From: Myxococcales bacterium
GTDB lineage: Bacteria > Myxococcota_A > Bradymonadia > UBA7976 > UBA1532
Reading direction: 5' to 3'
Assembly: GCA_002731825.1 (NCBI GenBank)
Contig: PCCS01000013.1
Coordinates: forward strand, 1 to 64,000
DNA length: 64,000 bases
The translations under genes were made by a program, and so were the position numbers. A model generated the notes under the pieces. That model searched no databases, was not told where the DNA came from, and saw only the letters and a program-made list of their open reading frames with translations. This document shows positions 27,055 through 36,158 of the stretch, piece after piece. Within the stretch, counting starts at the first letter, position 1; every line of letters starts with the position of its first letter.

Positions 27055-27876
27055 CTAGAGGAAGAAGTCAGGTGTGAGCGGCGAGCCCGGTACGACTGCG
27101 TAGCCTTCGAAATCGGTCACACCGTCTTCGCGCAAGACCTCTTCGTCGATAAAATACTGTCCGGTGGTCTCGCTGGCATTCCGTGTCAAAACCGCATGGG
27201 CTGCATCGGCCATGATGCCCGGCTTTCGGCTCGACTTCATCATATCATCGCCGCCCAGTAGATTTTGAATGGCGGCTGTCGCGATTGTGGTCTTTGGCCA
27301 GAGTGCGTTGACACCGATGCCATCGCGACGGAATTCACCAGCCATTCCAAGGACACACAGGCTCATTCCATACTTAGCCATACTGTATGCGAGGTGAGGT
27401 GCAAACCATCGTTCCTCAAAGTTGAGCGGCGGCGATAGATTAAGAATATGTGGATTGTCGGCTTTCTTGAGATGGGGAATACAGGCGCGAGACGTGAGGT
27501 ATGTTCCCCGCACATTCACTTGGTGCATGAGGTCAAACCGCTTCATTGGTGTTTGAGTCGTTCCTGCAAGAAAAATGGCACTCGCGTTGTTGATGCAGAT
27601 GTCGATTCCACCAAAATGCTCAACGGCTTGAGCGACGGCCGCCTCCACATTCTCTTCGTGGCGTACATCCAAAACCAAAGGGAGCGCTTTGCCACCAGCG
27701 GCCTCAATTTCTTCGGCAGCCGTGTAAATGGTCCCCGGCAATCGCGGATGCGGGCTTGCGGTTTTCGAAGCAACCACGATGTTGGCGCCATCTTGTGCCG
27801 CTCGAAGTGCGATCGCTTTTCCAATTCCCCGACTCGCACCCGTTACAAAAATCGTTTTTCCTGCAAGACTTCCCAT
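27055..27876 (-). CDS. short-chain dehydrogenase/reductase, HSDL2-like
   Basis: A 273-aa classic SDR. The Rossmann motif TGASRGIG is at residues 12-19, NNAS at 96-99, the likely catalytic Ser at 148 and Y164-x3-K168 in AYSMAKYG. The insert after the Rossmann strand (ASKTASPHPRLPGTIYTAAE) is typical of hydroxysteroid-dehydrogenase-like protein 2. NAD(P)-linked alcohol/ketone oxidoreduction is certain at family level; the substrate is not. It is followed by the small lipoprotein gene with no gap. Confidence 0.88.
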   Translation of the reverse strand: MGSLAGKTIFVTGASRGIGKAIALRAAQDGANIVVASKTASPHPRLPGTIYTAAEEIEAAGGKALPLVLDVRHEENVEAAVAQAVEHFGGIDICINNASAIFLAGTTQTPMKRFDLMHQVNVRGTYLTSRACIPHLKKADNPHILNLSPPLNFEERWFAPHLAYSMAKYGMSLCVLGMAGEFRRDGIGVNALWPKTTIATAAIQNLLGGDDMMKSSRKPGIMADAAHAVLTRNASETTGQYFIDEEVLREDGVTDFEGYAVVPGSPLTPDFFL

Positions 27877-28136
27877 AGTGTTTTCTCCTTAATCAACCTA
27901 CACAGCATCGCTATACCAAGAAAAGCATGCAAGCGGATTCAGTCTCAGACTGTCTCCCGAGCGTCAGATGCCCATGTCTGGGATAAGAAAAATGAAAAAA
28001 ACAGAAGAATCATTCGACGAATGCGTCTAGATCGTGTAGATAACCGCACTCTCTCTTATCGTAGCGGCCTGGCCGTTCGGTCAGTTGAGAACTGTCTTTG
28101 TAGTCAAATTTTTTGCTCGAAATGGAGGACCGACCT

Positions 28137-28415
28137 ATGTCCCGCCGATGTGAGCTTACGGGCAAAGGCCCGATAGTGAAAAACAAAGTGAGCCACTCCA
28201 ACGTCAAAACTAAGGCGTGGATGACTCCAAACATTCAGAAACGTCGTCTTTTCAGCGATGCTTTGGATTCATACGTGACTCTGCGTGTTGCGACGCGCAC
28301 AGTTCGATCCATCGAGCATGTTGGCGGCTTTGACAAATTTATTTTGTCCCAGGACTCAAATACATTGTCGAAGCGCGCTCGCGCAGTACAGACTCGAATC
28401 CGCAAAACTCGCTAA
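28137..28415 (+). CDS. rpmB: 50S ribosomal protein L28
   Basis: A 92-aa protein with the L28 N-terminus MSRRCELTGKGPIVKNKVSH and the SHSNVKTKAWMTPNIQKRRL segment. It is part of the large ribosomal subunit. ATG 28137 has GGAGG 9 nt upstream; the frame extension to 28113 lacks support. The 5' leader shows two small hairpins, CGGCC-T-GGCCG (28065-28075) and CAGTT-GAG-AACTG (28082-28094). They may matter for leader structure, but I make no regulatory claim. The stop is inside a 7-bp hairpin listed separately. Confidence 0.97.
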   Translation: MSRRCELTGKGPIVKNKVSHSNVKTKAWMTPNIQKRRLFSDALDSYVTLRVATRTVRSIEHVGGFDKFILSQDSNTLSKRARAVQTRIRKTR

Positions 28416-28431
28416 TCGTTAGAGCGATTAG
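28412..28431 (+). terminator. hairpin at the rpmB stop codon
   Basis: CTAATCG-TTAGAG-CGATTAG gives a 7-bp stem with a 6-nt loop that includes the rpmB stop codon. There is no U tract, so a rho-independent terminator role is uncertain. Confidence 0.35.
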
Positions 28432-28532
28432 GGTGGTCAACTCCACCCGCTTTGCACGACCCCACTCCACACCCTGACAACCGGATACTGGTCCGGAACC
28501 AGACCGTTTTGTGTTCTTCATTCATGGGGTAT

Positions 28533-28739
28533 CTATCCGCGTTTCTTTCGCCACTTATCGGACCGAAGTACAGCCTTGATCGCCGCCGCGAGATGGTCGA
28601 CGCCACCATTGTGTTCTTGGAGTTCCTGGAGGTCCTTGCAGGCAGCCTCACGCCAGCGCTGATTGCCTTGCGCTTTGAGAGTTTTGACCAACGCTTCGCG
28701 CCTAAAAGCATTTTTACGCGTTGGTTTTATCTTCGCCAT
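28533..28739 (-). CDS. small basic protein of unknown function
   Basis: A 68-aa Lys/Arg-rich product, predicted helical (MAKIKPTRKNAFRREALVKT start). GGAGAG lies about 5 nt before ATG 28739, which supports translation. It could be a nucleic-acid-binding helical protein, but no family is recognised. It lies 70 bp downstream of the zinc-ribbon gene start region's stop (28809) and could be co-transcribed with it. Confidence 0.5.
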   Translation of the reverse strand: MAKIKPTRKNAFRREALVKTLKAQGNQRWREAACKDLQELQEHNGGVDHLAAAIKAVLRSDKWRKKRG

Positions 28740-28808
28740 GGCACTCTCCACGCTGGGTTTCCATTGGTGAGCATAGCGAAAAATGGCTCTAAATGCATAG
28801 TCAGGATG

Positions 28809-30716
28809 CTATTGAGGTACGATCCGAACGGTGGTGAAGCGCTCTCGCTGGGGCCCGAAGCGAAGTTTTCCAACCAGAACCATCGTATCCGCTACGCTGG
28901 TCTCCCCGGCGAGACTCAGTACGGCCAAGCGGACCAGCGGAGCCGCTTGGTTTAAGCGGTCGAGTCGCCGGTCTAAGGCATCGTAGTTGATTCGTCCATC
29001 TGCTAAGGGCGCGATCACAGACAAATCACCACTTAACTTTTCTCCATTTCGACCTAAGATTTCCGCATAGACGCCCAATTGACCGATCCGGACAGATAAA
29101 TAGCCAATGGCGGGGACTTTTCTATCGCCAGCGGTCAACGGAAACGCGCCCAGTCGTCCATCGTTGGAGCGCTCAACAACCAGCGCGAATTCGGCGTACC
29201 CTGCGGCGATGGCTGACTGGCCGATCAAGGCAAGGTTTTTAACGACATCATTGGGCTTTAGAGCGACCAGCAATGTCCCTTTTGTACCTGACGATTTAAG
29301 CTTCTCATAGAGGGGGCGATAGACAATTTGCCCGTTCTGTTCGACAATATTCTTGTCTAAAGCGAGCGTTGAGGTCAGTCCATCAATGGGTCCGAATGAG
29401 CTGTCAACGGCCCGTTGGTTCATGGCAAGAAAGGGCTCATCTCGTATGGAGTCTGCTCGAACCATTGGCAAGGGTCTGATGCCAAGGCGCACCACAGACG
29501 TGCTCAGTTTTGATGCTTGTTGGCGGCCCTGGACTTGTTCCTTCTCAACCTTGCCGCTGGTTATAATTAATGCAATGCCAACGCCCACAACTATGGCCAT
29601 GAAACCGAAAATTGCATAATTAAACCATGTCTGCCTTCGAGGGGGTATCGAGCGATGGCGCTCAACGATATTGTGGCCTCGATCATTTTCTTGTGCTGAT
29701 TGGACGACATTGGCGATCAAATCTTGGTCAAATCGATGGTTAACCTTGTCGAATAAAGTGTCCTTGGGTGGTTCGATATTCGTTCGCTGAATGCCCTTTT
29801 TTGCCGGTGCTGATTGTGGTTGCTTCTCTCGGCGCTCATCTTTTGGTCGACCGATTGGTTTTGGTCTAGCCGCGTCTAAAGATCGACGAGGAGATGGGCT
29901 CGACTGGGGTTTGTCGGCCCCTTGGTTTCGACGTTTGGGAATCCGCTTTCTAGGCGTTGGATCGGGTCCATCGTCTTGCCCCTCCCCTTTGTCCCCGGCA
30001 TAGAGATGTTCGAAAGGGGGTGGTTTGGCCAGTCGCCCACCTGTTTTCGGTCTTGCATTTAAGGCGACAGCCTTTGTTTGCATCTCTGACATCCTGTGAT
30101 CTTTCGAGCGCAGATTTCGGCCAGGCGATGTTGTCCCCAACGGGGTTGTCGTTTCTGCTGTTGACCAAACCTCATCGGTCTCATTCAGCCCCGCCCCATC
30201 CCGATGTTTTGACTGAGTCTGCTCTGTTGACCAGTCATCGTGTGTCTGCACCCGTGTTACATCGATATCATCGAAGAGGTCGTCATCGCCGGATGGAACA
30301 GAGCTTGGCTCGATATTGAGGAGTTGAGTCCTGTCGAGATGGTCTCGCCGTTGCGAGTCGGACGCTCGGTCATCTTGGTCTGCTGGACGAGTGGATGAGT
30401 GGCTAAAGTCATCTAAATCGGCCGCCAGTGCCTGCTGACTTCGTCGTCTCGATAGGCTTGCGTTTGATGGTGCACGTTGACTTGGCAATGACTTTAGTGA
30501 TTCGTCAAAGTCAGGCAGCGCTGAAATCAATCGGGTATGGCCTGCACTGGTGCCGCCCGGTTCTGCGCGTGCTGGCATGGCGGCTGAGACCGTTCGTTTC
30601 GGTTTATAGAAAGAGAGCGTTGCACTGCATTGAGGGCATGGCACGAGGCTGTCTAATGCGACCTCAAAAATCAGTTTACATGACTTGCATGCTTGGAGAT
30701 TTTGGCTTTGTTGCAC
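28809..30716 (-). CDS. zinc-ribbon, single-TM protein with disordered cytoplasmic region
   Basis: A 635-aa protein. An N-terminal zinc ribbon (CKSC near residue 10, CPQC near 27) is followed by about 320 residues of Ser/Arg/Asp-rich, probably disordered sequence. A transmembrane helix lies at about 363-386 and a folded C-terminal region presumably faces the periplasm. This is a topology like that of kinase substrates or scaffold proteins in myxobacteria. It is divergent from a Ser/Thr kinase gene (31008) with about 290 bp between them. The start is GTG 30716, with GGGA upstream. No enzyme motif is evident. Confidence 0.6.
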   Translation of the reverse strand: MQQSQNLQACKSCKLIFEVALDSLVPCPQCSATLSFYKPKRTVSAAMPARAEPGGTSAGHTRLISALPDFDESLKSLPSQRAPSNASLSRRRSQQALAADLDDFSHSSTRPADQDDRASDSQRRDHLDRTQLLNIEPSSVPSGDDDLFDDIDVTRVQTHDDWSTEQTQSKHRDGAGLNETDEVWSTAETTTPLGTTSPGRNLRSKDHRMSEMQTKAVALNARPKTGGRLAKPPPFEHLYAGDKGEGQDDGPDPTPRKRIPKRRNQGADKPQSSPSPRRSLDAARPKPIGRPKDERREKQPQSAPAKKGIQRTNIEPPKDTLFDKVNHRFDQDLIANVVQSAQENDRGHNIVERHRSIPPRRQTWFNYAIFGFMAIVVGVGIALIITSGKVEKEQVQGRQQASKLSTSVVRLGIRPLPMVRADSIRDEPFLAMNQRAVDSSFGPIDGLTSTLALDKNIVEQNGQIVYRPLYEKLKSSGTKGTLLVALKPNDVVKNLALIGQSAIAAGYAEFALVVERSNDGRLGAFPLTAGDRKVPAIGYLSVRIGQLGVYAEILGRNGEKLSGDLSVIAPLADGRINYDALDRRLDRLNQAAPLVRLAVLSLAGETSVADTMVLVGKLRFGPQRERFTTVRIVPQ

Positions 30717-31007
30717 TGATTATCCCAGCTCGTTTGCGTTCTTACGCCCTTGGTCTGACCATGGATCAGCATACCATCATCAATAAATTGTGCCCTTATC
30801 GGACTCGATTACACCAGTGGTGCTGAGTGGTCGTCAACTTTGAACACCCTGGTCATGGTGTCCGTCGATGTAAACGAATGACCCTATTTAGCCGGCCGTC
30901 AGCCGATTGTAATTAAGTCTCACTCGCGGCCTAAGTCAATTCATGATAACCAAAAACAGACCGTTTGTCGGATACAATCGTTCGAATCGTGTATGGGAGG
31001 GACCAGG

Positions 31008-32324
31008 GTGTCAGAGACGGAGCATCATCACTACATAGGCTTGGTTTTAGGTGGCCAATACGAGGTTGTAAAACCCATTGGTGCCGGTGGTATGGGTCAA
31101 GTTTATCAGGGACGCCAACTCAGCACTGGTGGACGTGTGGCCATCAAGCTCATGTCCACTCAAGACCGGACCAAGAAAACAATTGAGCGATTTAAATATG
31201 AGGCCGAAACAACAGCCCAATTGACCCATCCAAATACGGTGAGGATTCTCGATTTTGGCTCCGACAAAGATATTTTCTTTCTTGTCATGGAGTATTTGTC
31301 TGGGACCGATTTGACCCGCTTTCTCAGACCGGATGGTCAATCCGATGCATTTGTGAGCCACGTTCTTTTTCAGGTCGTTTGCAGCTTGTCTGAAGCCCAT
31401 AGTCGGGGTGTTGTCCATCGGGACATTAAGCCCAACAACATTATGCTACTTCATCATGTTGGCCATCCGTCCTTTGTCAAAGTGATTGATTTCGGAATCG
31501 CCCGCGCCATAGGTGGTCCAGGGCATGGCACACTGGGCATTCTCGGCACCATTGGATATATCGCTCCGGAACAGGTAGAGGGCGAAGCCCAGCCGGATGC
31601 GCGAACTGATCTATACGCATTAGGTTGTGTCGCCTATGAGTTGCTCACAGGTCGACTGCCTTTCGATGGAATTACCCATAAGAGCGCGCCCATTGATGTA
31701 CTTGAAGCCCATAAAACCGGTCAGCCGCGCCACATTCTGGAAGTGCGCCCCGAGACGGATCCAGAGCTTGCCCCTTTAATCATGAGCTTGCTTGCTCGTG
31801 AGCCAAATGAGCGACCTCAATCAGTCGGAGAACTTGTGGTTCCGCTTCATCGGATTCGGTCTCGTTGTTCAGCTGGTGTCGCGTATGCCATCGATGTCGA
31901 CCAACCGGTTTATAATAAGCGTAACCCATTCACCCATGAAGATGTCGTGTACGATCAGCAGTTCAGCATGCCAGTGGATGATCCAACACTGGCTGATGGC
32001 TTAGGCCGTCTTGGGTTTGTTGCAACGGGAACAGTCGCTGCAAACTCACAGCCCAGCGCAGTGACGGTCACGTCGGCGCCACCTGCCAGTGCTATACCAC
32101 CGCCGCCGGCCGCCTTTGATGAATTAGAGACCGGTCTTATTATATCGGAGCAGACCCGGGCTCATTCCGATGACGAGTCATGGGCCCTAGGCGATAATAC
32201 GCCAATTTCGTCGTTGGGAAATACCGGTTTACCCAGCGCGGGCCCCCCGTCATCCAAAGTGGGTTTTGCCTTTGTCGCCGGCTGTGCCCTGACCATTTGT
32301 ATTTGGTTTTTTTTCGGGCGCTAG
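31008..32324 (+). CDS. Hanks-type Ser/Thr protein kinase with C-terminal TM segment
   Basis: About 438 aa. The kinase domain (about residues 15-285) has GAGGMGQVY (P-loop), VAIKLM (catalytic Lys), VVHRDIKPNNIM, DFGIA and APEQ, so it should be active. A Pro/Ser-rich linker leads to a single hydrophobic helix (about 415-435) at the extreme C-terminus and only a few residues after it. Thus the kinase is tethered to the inner membrane without a sensor domain. The start GTG 31008 is chosen because GGGAGG lies 6 nt upstream; ATG 30993 is a weaker choice. It opens a plus-strand cluster and is divergent from the zinc-ribbon TM protein. Confidence 0.9.
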   Translation: MSETEHHHYIGLVLGGQYEVVKPIGAGGMGQVYQGRQLSTGGRVAIKLMSTQDRTKKTIERFKYEAETTAQLTHPNTVRILDFGSDKDIFFLVMEYLSGTDLTRFLRPDGQSDAFVSHVLFQVVCSLSEAHSRGVVHRDIKPNNIMLLHHVGHPSFVKVIDFGIARAIGGPGHGTLGILGTIGYIAPEQVEGEAQPDARTDLYALGCVAYELLTGRLPFDGITHKSAPIDVLEAHKTGQPRHILEVRPETDPELAPLIMSLLAREPNERPQSVGELVVPLHRIRSRCSAGVAYAIDVDQPVYNKRNPFTHEDVVYDQQFSMPVDDPTLADGLGRLGFVATGTVAANSQPSAVTVTSAPPASAIPPPPAAFDELETGLIISEQTRAHSDDESWALGDNTPISSLGNTGLPSAGPPSSKVGFAFVAGCALTICIWFFFGR

Positions 32325-32449
32325 TGTTATTTCAGGTCTAGGGTGTCAGTCTTTCGTAAGATTTTGTGACGGAACGATGTTTCGTGTAACATGAGCGTCT
32401 AACGAGGCAACCGGTCTCTGACCAATGACCCAACGATGGAACTTTCTGA

Positions 32450-33319
32450 GTGTACAGCCACAGTCTATACGTTTTGCTGAACCAGCCCTTCAGTGTGGAT
32501 CAGATCGCAGCTCAATTACAGCGCATGCGCTTACACGAGCGGGTGATTCCTCCGCCGAGAGAGCATTGGAGCCGCATGGCGCCGGGTTTCTCCCTGCTGG
32601 TTCCCAATGATGAGGCGGCGAAGCTCTTTGTAGATACGGTCTCCGAACCCTGGCCATCTGGTCAAATGCTCGCTGAGCAGCGCTCCATCTCAGTGGCGTT
32701 TAGAATGGGCTTCTTTGGGCCATCGATTCGACCGGATTGTTTTCATCGTGCTCTGCACAGCACAGCAGAAGAGCTACAGGCGCGTTTGATGCATCACACG
32801 GGCTTTGTGCGTCTCCGAATGGCGCGAACGAAGCATCTCGGTTCCGACCCGAAAACCAGCAGCGCACAGCGACTGCATTCTCTCGCGTATATGTTGCGGG
32901 CTGCTAATTTTATTTTGGAGCATGATGCGGCGTTGGCTTTATTCGTTCCAACCGCCCAGCAATTTTTCTCACCACAGGAGAGCTGGCGGCGATTTGATTC
33001 GGCCATGGGAAATTATGACAAATTATGGCCCATCTGGGTCAAGACAGCCCTTGAGACCGAGGCATCCGGGAAATCATGCCTAGTGAGTTGGGGGCTCAAC
33101 GAACTCGGTACACAGGATGTTCGGCTTTATGATAGCCACTCTGACGAAGAGACCTTGCGCGCCACATTTGAGCGTTATGTCAGTGCTGGCCTCAGTCATG
33201 GACGTTTAGAGAACAATGACGAAATTCTAGACAACCTAAACCTATCTCTTGTCAGTGTCGCCAGCGCGCCCGTTGATTATGGAATTCCACGGATCCACTT
33301 ACTTGACCAGTCAAAATGA
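32450..33319 (+). CDS. hypothetical protein between two kinases
   Basis: A 289-aa soluble protein with no signal or TM segment. The N-terminus reads SLYVLLNQPFSVDQIAAQLQ and the middle includes HSLAYMLRAANFILEHDAAL, features seen in DUF4261-like proteins, but I am not certain of the family. GTG 32450 is used; no strong Shine-Dalgarno is seen. It lies 125 bp after the first kinase and 74 bp before the second, all on the plus strand, so a shared transcript is possible. Confidence 0.55.
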   Translation: MYSHSLYVLLNQPFSVDQIAAQLQRMRLHERVIPPPREHWSRMAPGFSLLVPNDEAAKLFVDTVSEPWPSGQMLAEQRSISVAFRMGFFGPSIRPDCFHRALHSTAEELQARLMHHTGFVRLRMARTKHLGSDPKTSSAQRLHSLAYMLRAANFILEHDAALALFVPTAQQFFSPQESWRRFDSAMGNYDKLWPIWVKTALETEASGKSCLVSWGLNELGTQDVRLYDSHSDEETLRATFERYVSAGLSHGRLENNDEILDNLNLSLVSVASAPVDYGIPRIHLLDQSK

Positions 33320-33393
33320 GTTCGTGAGGCGCTGTAGCGCCGTCGGCTGATTAAAAACTTGTAAAAGTGGATGCACCCGACCAGCATAGACCC

Positions 33394-35145
33394 ATGAAGA
33401 GCTATTTCTGTCGGACTTGCGGCCAGACATATGAGGCACAGAGGGGTGGTCTGCCATGCCCCGCAGACGGTACACCCCTGATCGTGCCCGCTGCAGCCGA
33501 ATTGCGAGCGGTCGCCCCCTGGCTAGGTCATACAATTGACCAACGATATAGACTCTTTGATGTTCTCGGTTCAGGCGGTTTCGGAGCCGTATACCGAGCC
33601 TATGATGTTACGCTGGATAGTGATGTGGCCATCAAGGTTGTATCGGATTCCGGTGAGATGGTGGCGGCTGATGCCAAGGAACGGTTTAGACAGGAATCCC
33701 GCCTGCTCGAGAGTCTAGAGTCGGACTATATCGTCGATGTGCTTGGATTTGGGGAATATAAGAACGCCCTCTACATGGTCTTGGAATTGATTCCTGGCAA
33801 GACGTTGAAAGAGATAATCGAAGAATCGGGCGCGCTGGATTTGGATACTGCCGTTCAAATTACCAGCCAAATCCTTATGGGTCTATCCGCAGCACACGCA
33901 CAAGGCTTAGTCCATCGCGATTTGAAGCCAGCGAATATTCTGGTCGATAAAGACGCCCGCCATGCCGTGACCTTGATCGATTTCGGCATTGCTAAAGTCA
34001 TTGGCGCTCAAGAACGCGAAAGCCCGAAGACCCAGACTGGAATGGTCCTAGGAACCGTTCGCTACATGGCACCAGAGCAACTCAAAAAGGGGGGACTGGC
34101 TGGTGCACAGACTGATCTGTATAGCGTTGGCGCGATTTTTTACGAAATGATCTGTGGAGACAGTCCCTATTCGGGGTCACCCGCAGAGATTGCGGCCGCG
34201 ATCTTATATTCGGAGTCGCCCTCTCTTCTCAATATGGGCTATCCACCCGCACTGAATGCTTGGTTTGCGCGTGTGATGGCAAAGCGGCCCGAACATCGCT
34301 ACGTCGATGCACTCACGATGAAAGCGGACCTTATTCATGAAATCTATGATCAGACCATCACAGAACAATTGACGCAGAAATCCGTGCTTGCGGCTGATTA
34401 TTTGACTGGATCTATGGACCGTTTCGGTCATGTGTCGGCCCTTGATGAAAGCGACCTATTCCATGATGGATCAAGCCCGTCAGTGACCGAACAGCAAGTT
34501 GACTCAGACGCCATGAGTGACCATGAGGATACTTTATTCGAGCCGGTGGATATCTCGAGTTTCATGCAACCAATAGGGATCGCCGACGGTCGCCAGATGC
34601 AAACTCAATCTCGGTCGAATCAGTTCACGCCAGTGCCTACGGAGGTCCTATCGCAGGCCGAGCGAGTTGATTCATTGGACAAATCCAAGGCGATGGCGCC
34701 GGATGAGCGGTCCCAACCGGACACAGTTGGACGTAAAAAGCGCGGCGGTGCTCTTGGTCGCTCGACTGAGTCCGATGACGTAGAAAAAATAGGCGTTCCG
34801 CCAAATGACGATGCGACAGGCGAGTTGGTCAGCAACCGAGTCAAGCGGTCGCGATTTTGGTGGATTATGCCGACCCTGACACTCTTGGTTTTGAGTGCGG
34901 TGCTGATTTGGTTTCAGATGAAAGCCTCCGGTTCATATCCAACCAAGCCCGTACATGAAAAGCCAACCATTAACTCATATCGACAAACGGTGATGAGAGC
35001 ACTGGACCTATGTCAGTGTTCGAGTGCAGGAAAGACACTCACTGTTTTTCGCAAACAGTTTCCAAATGCGGGTCGAGACCTCGTAGACCAAGTTAAAAAA
35101 TGTCGTCTCACGGCCAAAGAAAACTGTCCAAGGAGCTCGAAGTAA
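33394..35145 (+). CDS. zinc-ribbon Ser/Thr protein kinase with TM helix
   Basis: A 583-aa protein. An N-terminal zinc-ribbon-like segment (CRTCG and CPADG, residues 5-30) precedes a kinase domain (about 50-310) with GSGGFGAVY, VAIKVV, LVHRDLKPANIL, DFGIAK and APEQL. A low-complexity acidic region and one TM helix (about 488-508) follow, with a short Cys-containing extracytoplasmic tail. The kinase motifs are intact. The start is uncertain: ATG 33394 is used, and GTG 33367 would add nine residues. The stop overlaps the next gene by one base (TAATG), so the dehydratase-like enzyme is coupled to it. Confidence 0.88.
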   Translation: MKSYFCRTCGQTYEAQRGGLPCPADGTPLIVPAAAELRAVAPWLGHTIDQRYRLFDVLGSGGFGAVYRAYDVTLDSDVAIKVVSDSGEMVAADAKERFRQESRLLESLESDYIVDVLGFGEYKNALYMVLELIPGKTLKEIIEESGALDLDTAVQITSQILMGLSAAHAQGLVHRDLKPANILVDKDARHAVTLIDFGIAKVIGAQERESPKTQTGMVLGTVRYMAPEQLKKGGLAGAQTDLYSVGAIFYEMICGDSPYSGSPAEIAAAILYSESPSLLNMGYPPALNAWFARVMAKRPEHRYVDALTMKADLIHEIYDQTITEQLTQKSVLAADYLTGSMDRFGHVSALDESDLFHDGSSPSVTEQQVDSDAMSDHEDTLFEPVDISSFMQPIGIADGRQMQTQSRSNQFTPVPTEVLSQAERVDSLDKSKAMAPDERSQPDTVGRKKRGGALGRSTESDDVEKIGVPPNDDATGELVSNRVKRSRFWWIMPTLTLLVLSAVLIWFQMKASGSYPTKPVHEKPTINSYRQTVMRALDLCQCSSAGKTLTVFRKQFPNAGRDLVDQVKKCRLTAKENCPRSSK

Positions 35146-36101
35146 TGACGGTGTACGCAGCCGATTTAGAGTCGATAAAGGCAGCCGCGAAGCGAATCGA
35201 AGCCAGTGCTAACCTAACCCCTGTTCTGACATGTCAGACACTTGATGACATGACCGGCCGAAGCTTGTTTTTTAAATGTGAAAACTTTCAAAAGGTTGGC
35301 GCCTTTAAGTTTCGTGGTGCGATGAATGCGACGAGTCGCCAAATGGGTCTTCAAAAACCCAGTGCGTTTGTCACACATAGCAGCGGAAATCATGCTCAGG
35401 CACTCGCTTTGGCTGCTAGAGTTCACGGTGTTCCCGCTCATATTGTGATGCCCACAAACGCACCTGCTATCAAACGGAAAGCCGTCGAATCTTACGGTGC
35501 GACCATTCATCCTTGCAAACCGACTTTGTCTGAGAGAACGCGCGTTGCAGATGCGGTGTGTCAGCAAACAGGTGGCATTCTTATTCCGCCCTATGATCAC
35601 GAAGATGTCATCGCAGGTCAGGGGACCGTCGGACTGGAACTTTTCGAGCAAGTTGGCCCACTCGATGCTGTCATATGCCCGGTCGGGGGTGGGGGACTTC
35701 TGTCTGGAGTCACGCTGGCGTATCAGGCACTGGACCCGAACTGCCCGGTACTCGCCGCGGAACCTTTTGGTGCAGATGATGCCTTTTTGTCCAAACAGCA
35801 AAACCGGTTTGTTCCCCAGACAAGCCCAGATACAATCGCCGACGGTTTGCGGACGAGTTTGGGTCATTTAACATGGCCCATCGTTCGAGATCTTGTACCG
35901 ATCATTTATCGCGTCTCAGATGGAGAGATTCGGCGTGCGATGAGATTGATATGGGAGCGGATGAAGATCATCGTTGAGCCCAGTGCCGCCATTGTCTTAG
36001 CCGCCGTTATGGCCGACGGTTTCGACCCTGATATGGCATACAATCGTATCGGCCTCGTCTTGAGTGGCGGAAATCTCGACCTGGATACGTTGACTTGGTG
36101 A
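35145..36101 (+). CDS. PLP-dependent threonine dehydratase / serine racemase family protein
   Basis: A 318-aa fold-type II PLP enzyme. The Schiff-base Lys is K55 in GAFKFRGA. SSGNHAQA and the GGGGLLSG phosphate-binding loop are present, and SGGN is near the C-terminus. It is closest in style to the serine racemase/threo-3-hydroxyaspartate dehydratase group (FFKCENFQKVGAFKFRGA resembles the animal serine racemase motif). It could dehydrate L-Ser/L-Thr or make D-Ser. No ACT domain follows, so feedback control by isoleucine is unlikely. ATG 35145 has AAGGAG 9-10 nt upstream and overlaps the kinase stop. Confidence 0.85.
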   Translation: MTVYAADLESIKAAAKRIEASANLTPVLTCQTLDDMTGRSLFFKCENFQKVGAFKFRGAMNATSRQMGLQKPSAFVTHSSGNHAQALALAARVHGVPAHIVMPTNAPAIKRKAVESYGATIHPCKPTLSERTRVADAVCQQTGGILIPPYDHEDVIAGQGTVGLELFEQVGPLDAVICPVGGGGLLSGVTLAYQALDPNCPVLAAEPFGADDAFLSKQQNRFVPQTSPDTIADGLRTSLGHLTWPIVRDLVPIIYRVSDGEIRRAMRLIWERMKIIVEPSAAIVLAAVMADGFDPDMAYNRIGLVLSGGNLDLDTLTW

Positions 36102-36143
36102 GAGGTTGACCCGACGCCGCGGGAGACAGGGGTCGAGTCTCTC
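36100..36143. terminator. inverted repeat between convergent genes
   Basis: GAGAG-GTT-GACCC and GGGTC-GAGT-CTCTC form two 5-bp arm pairs in the 57-bp gap between the PLP enzyme gene and the toroid gene. No U tract follows on either strand. A bidirectional terminator-like role is inferred from location only. Confidence 0.35.
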
Positions 36144-36158
36144 GGATGCCGTGAAAAC

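Noticed and set aside
27448-28176. 242-aa plus-strand open frame
   Set aside because: Antisense to the SDR gene and runs into the rpmB leader; SDR motifs on the minus strand are complete.
35214-35867. 217-aa minus-strand open frame
   Set aside because: Antisense to the PLP enzyme, whose PLP Lys and phosphate loops are intact.
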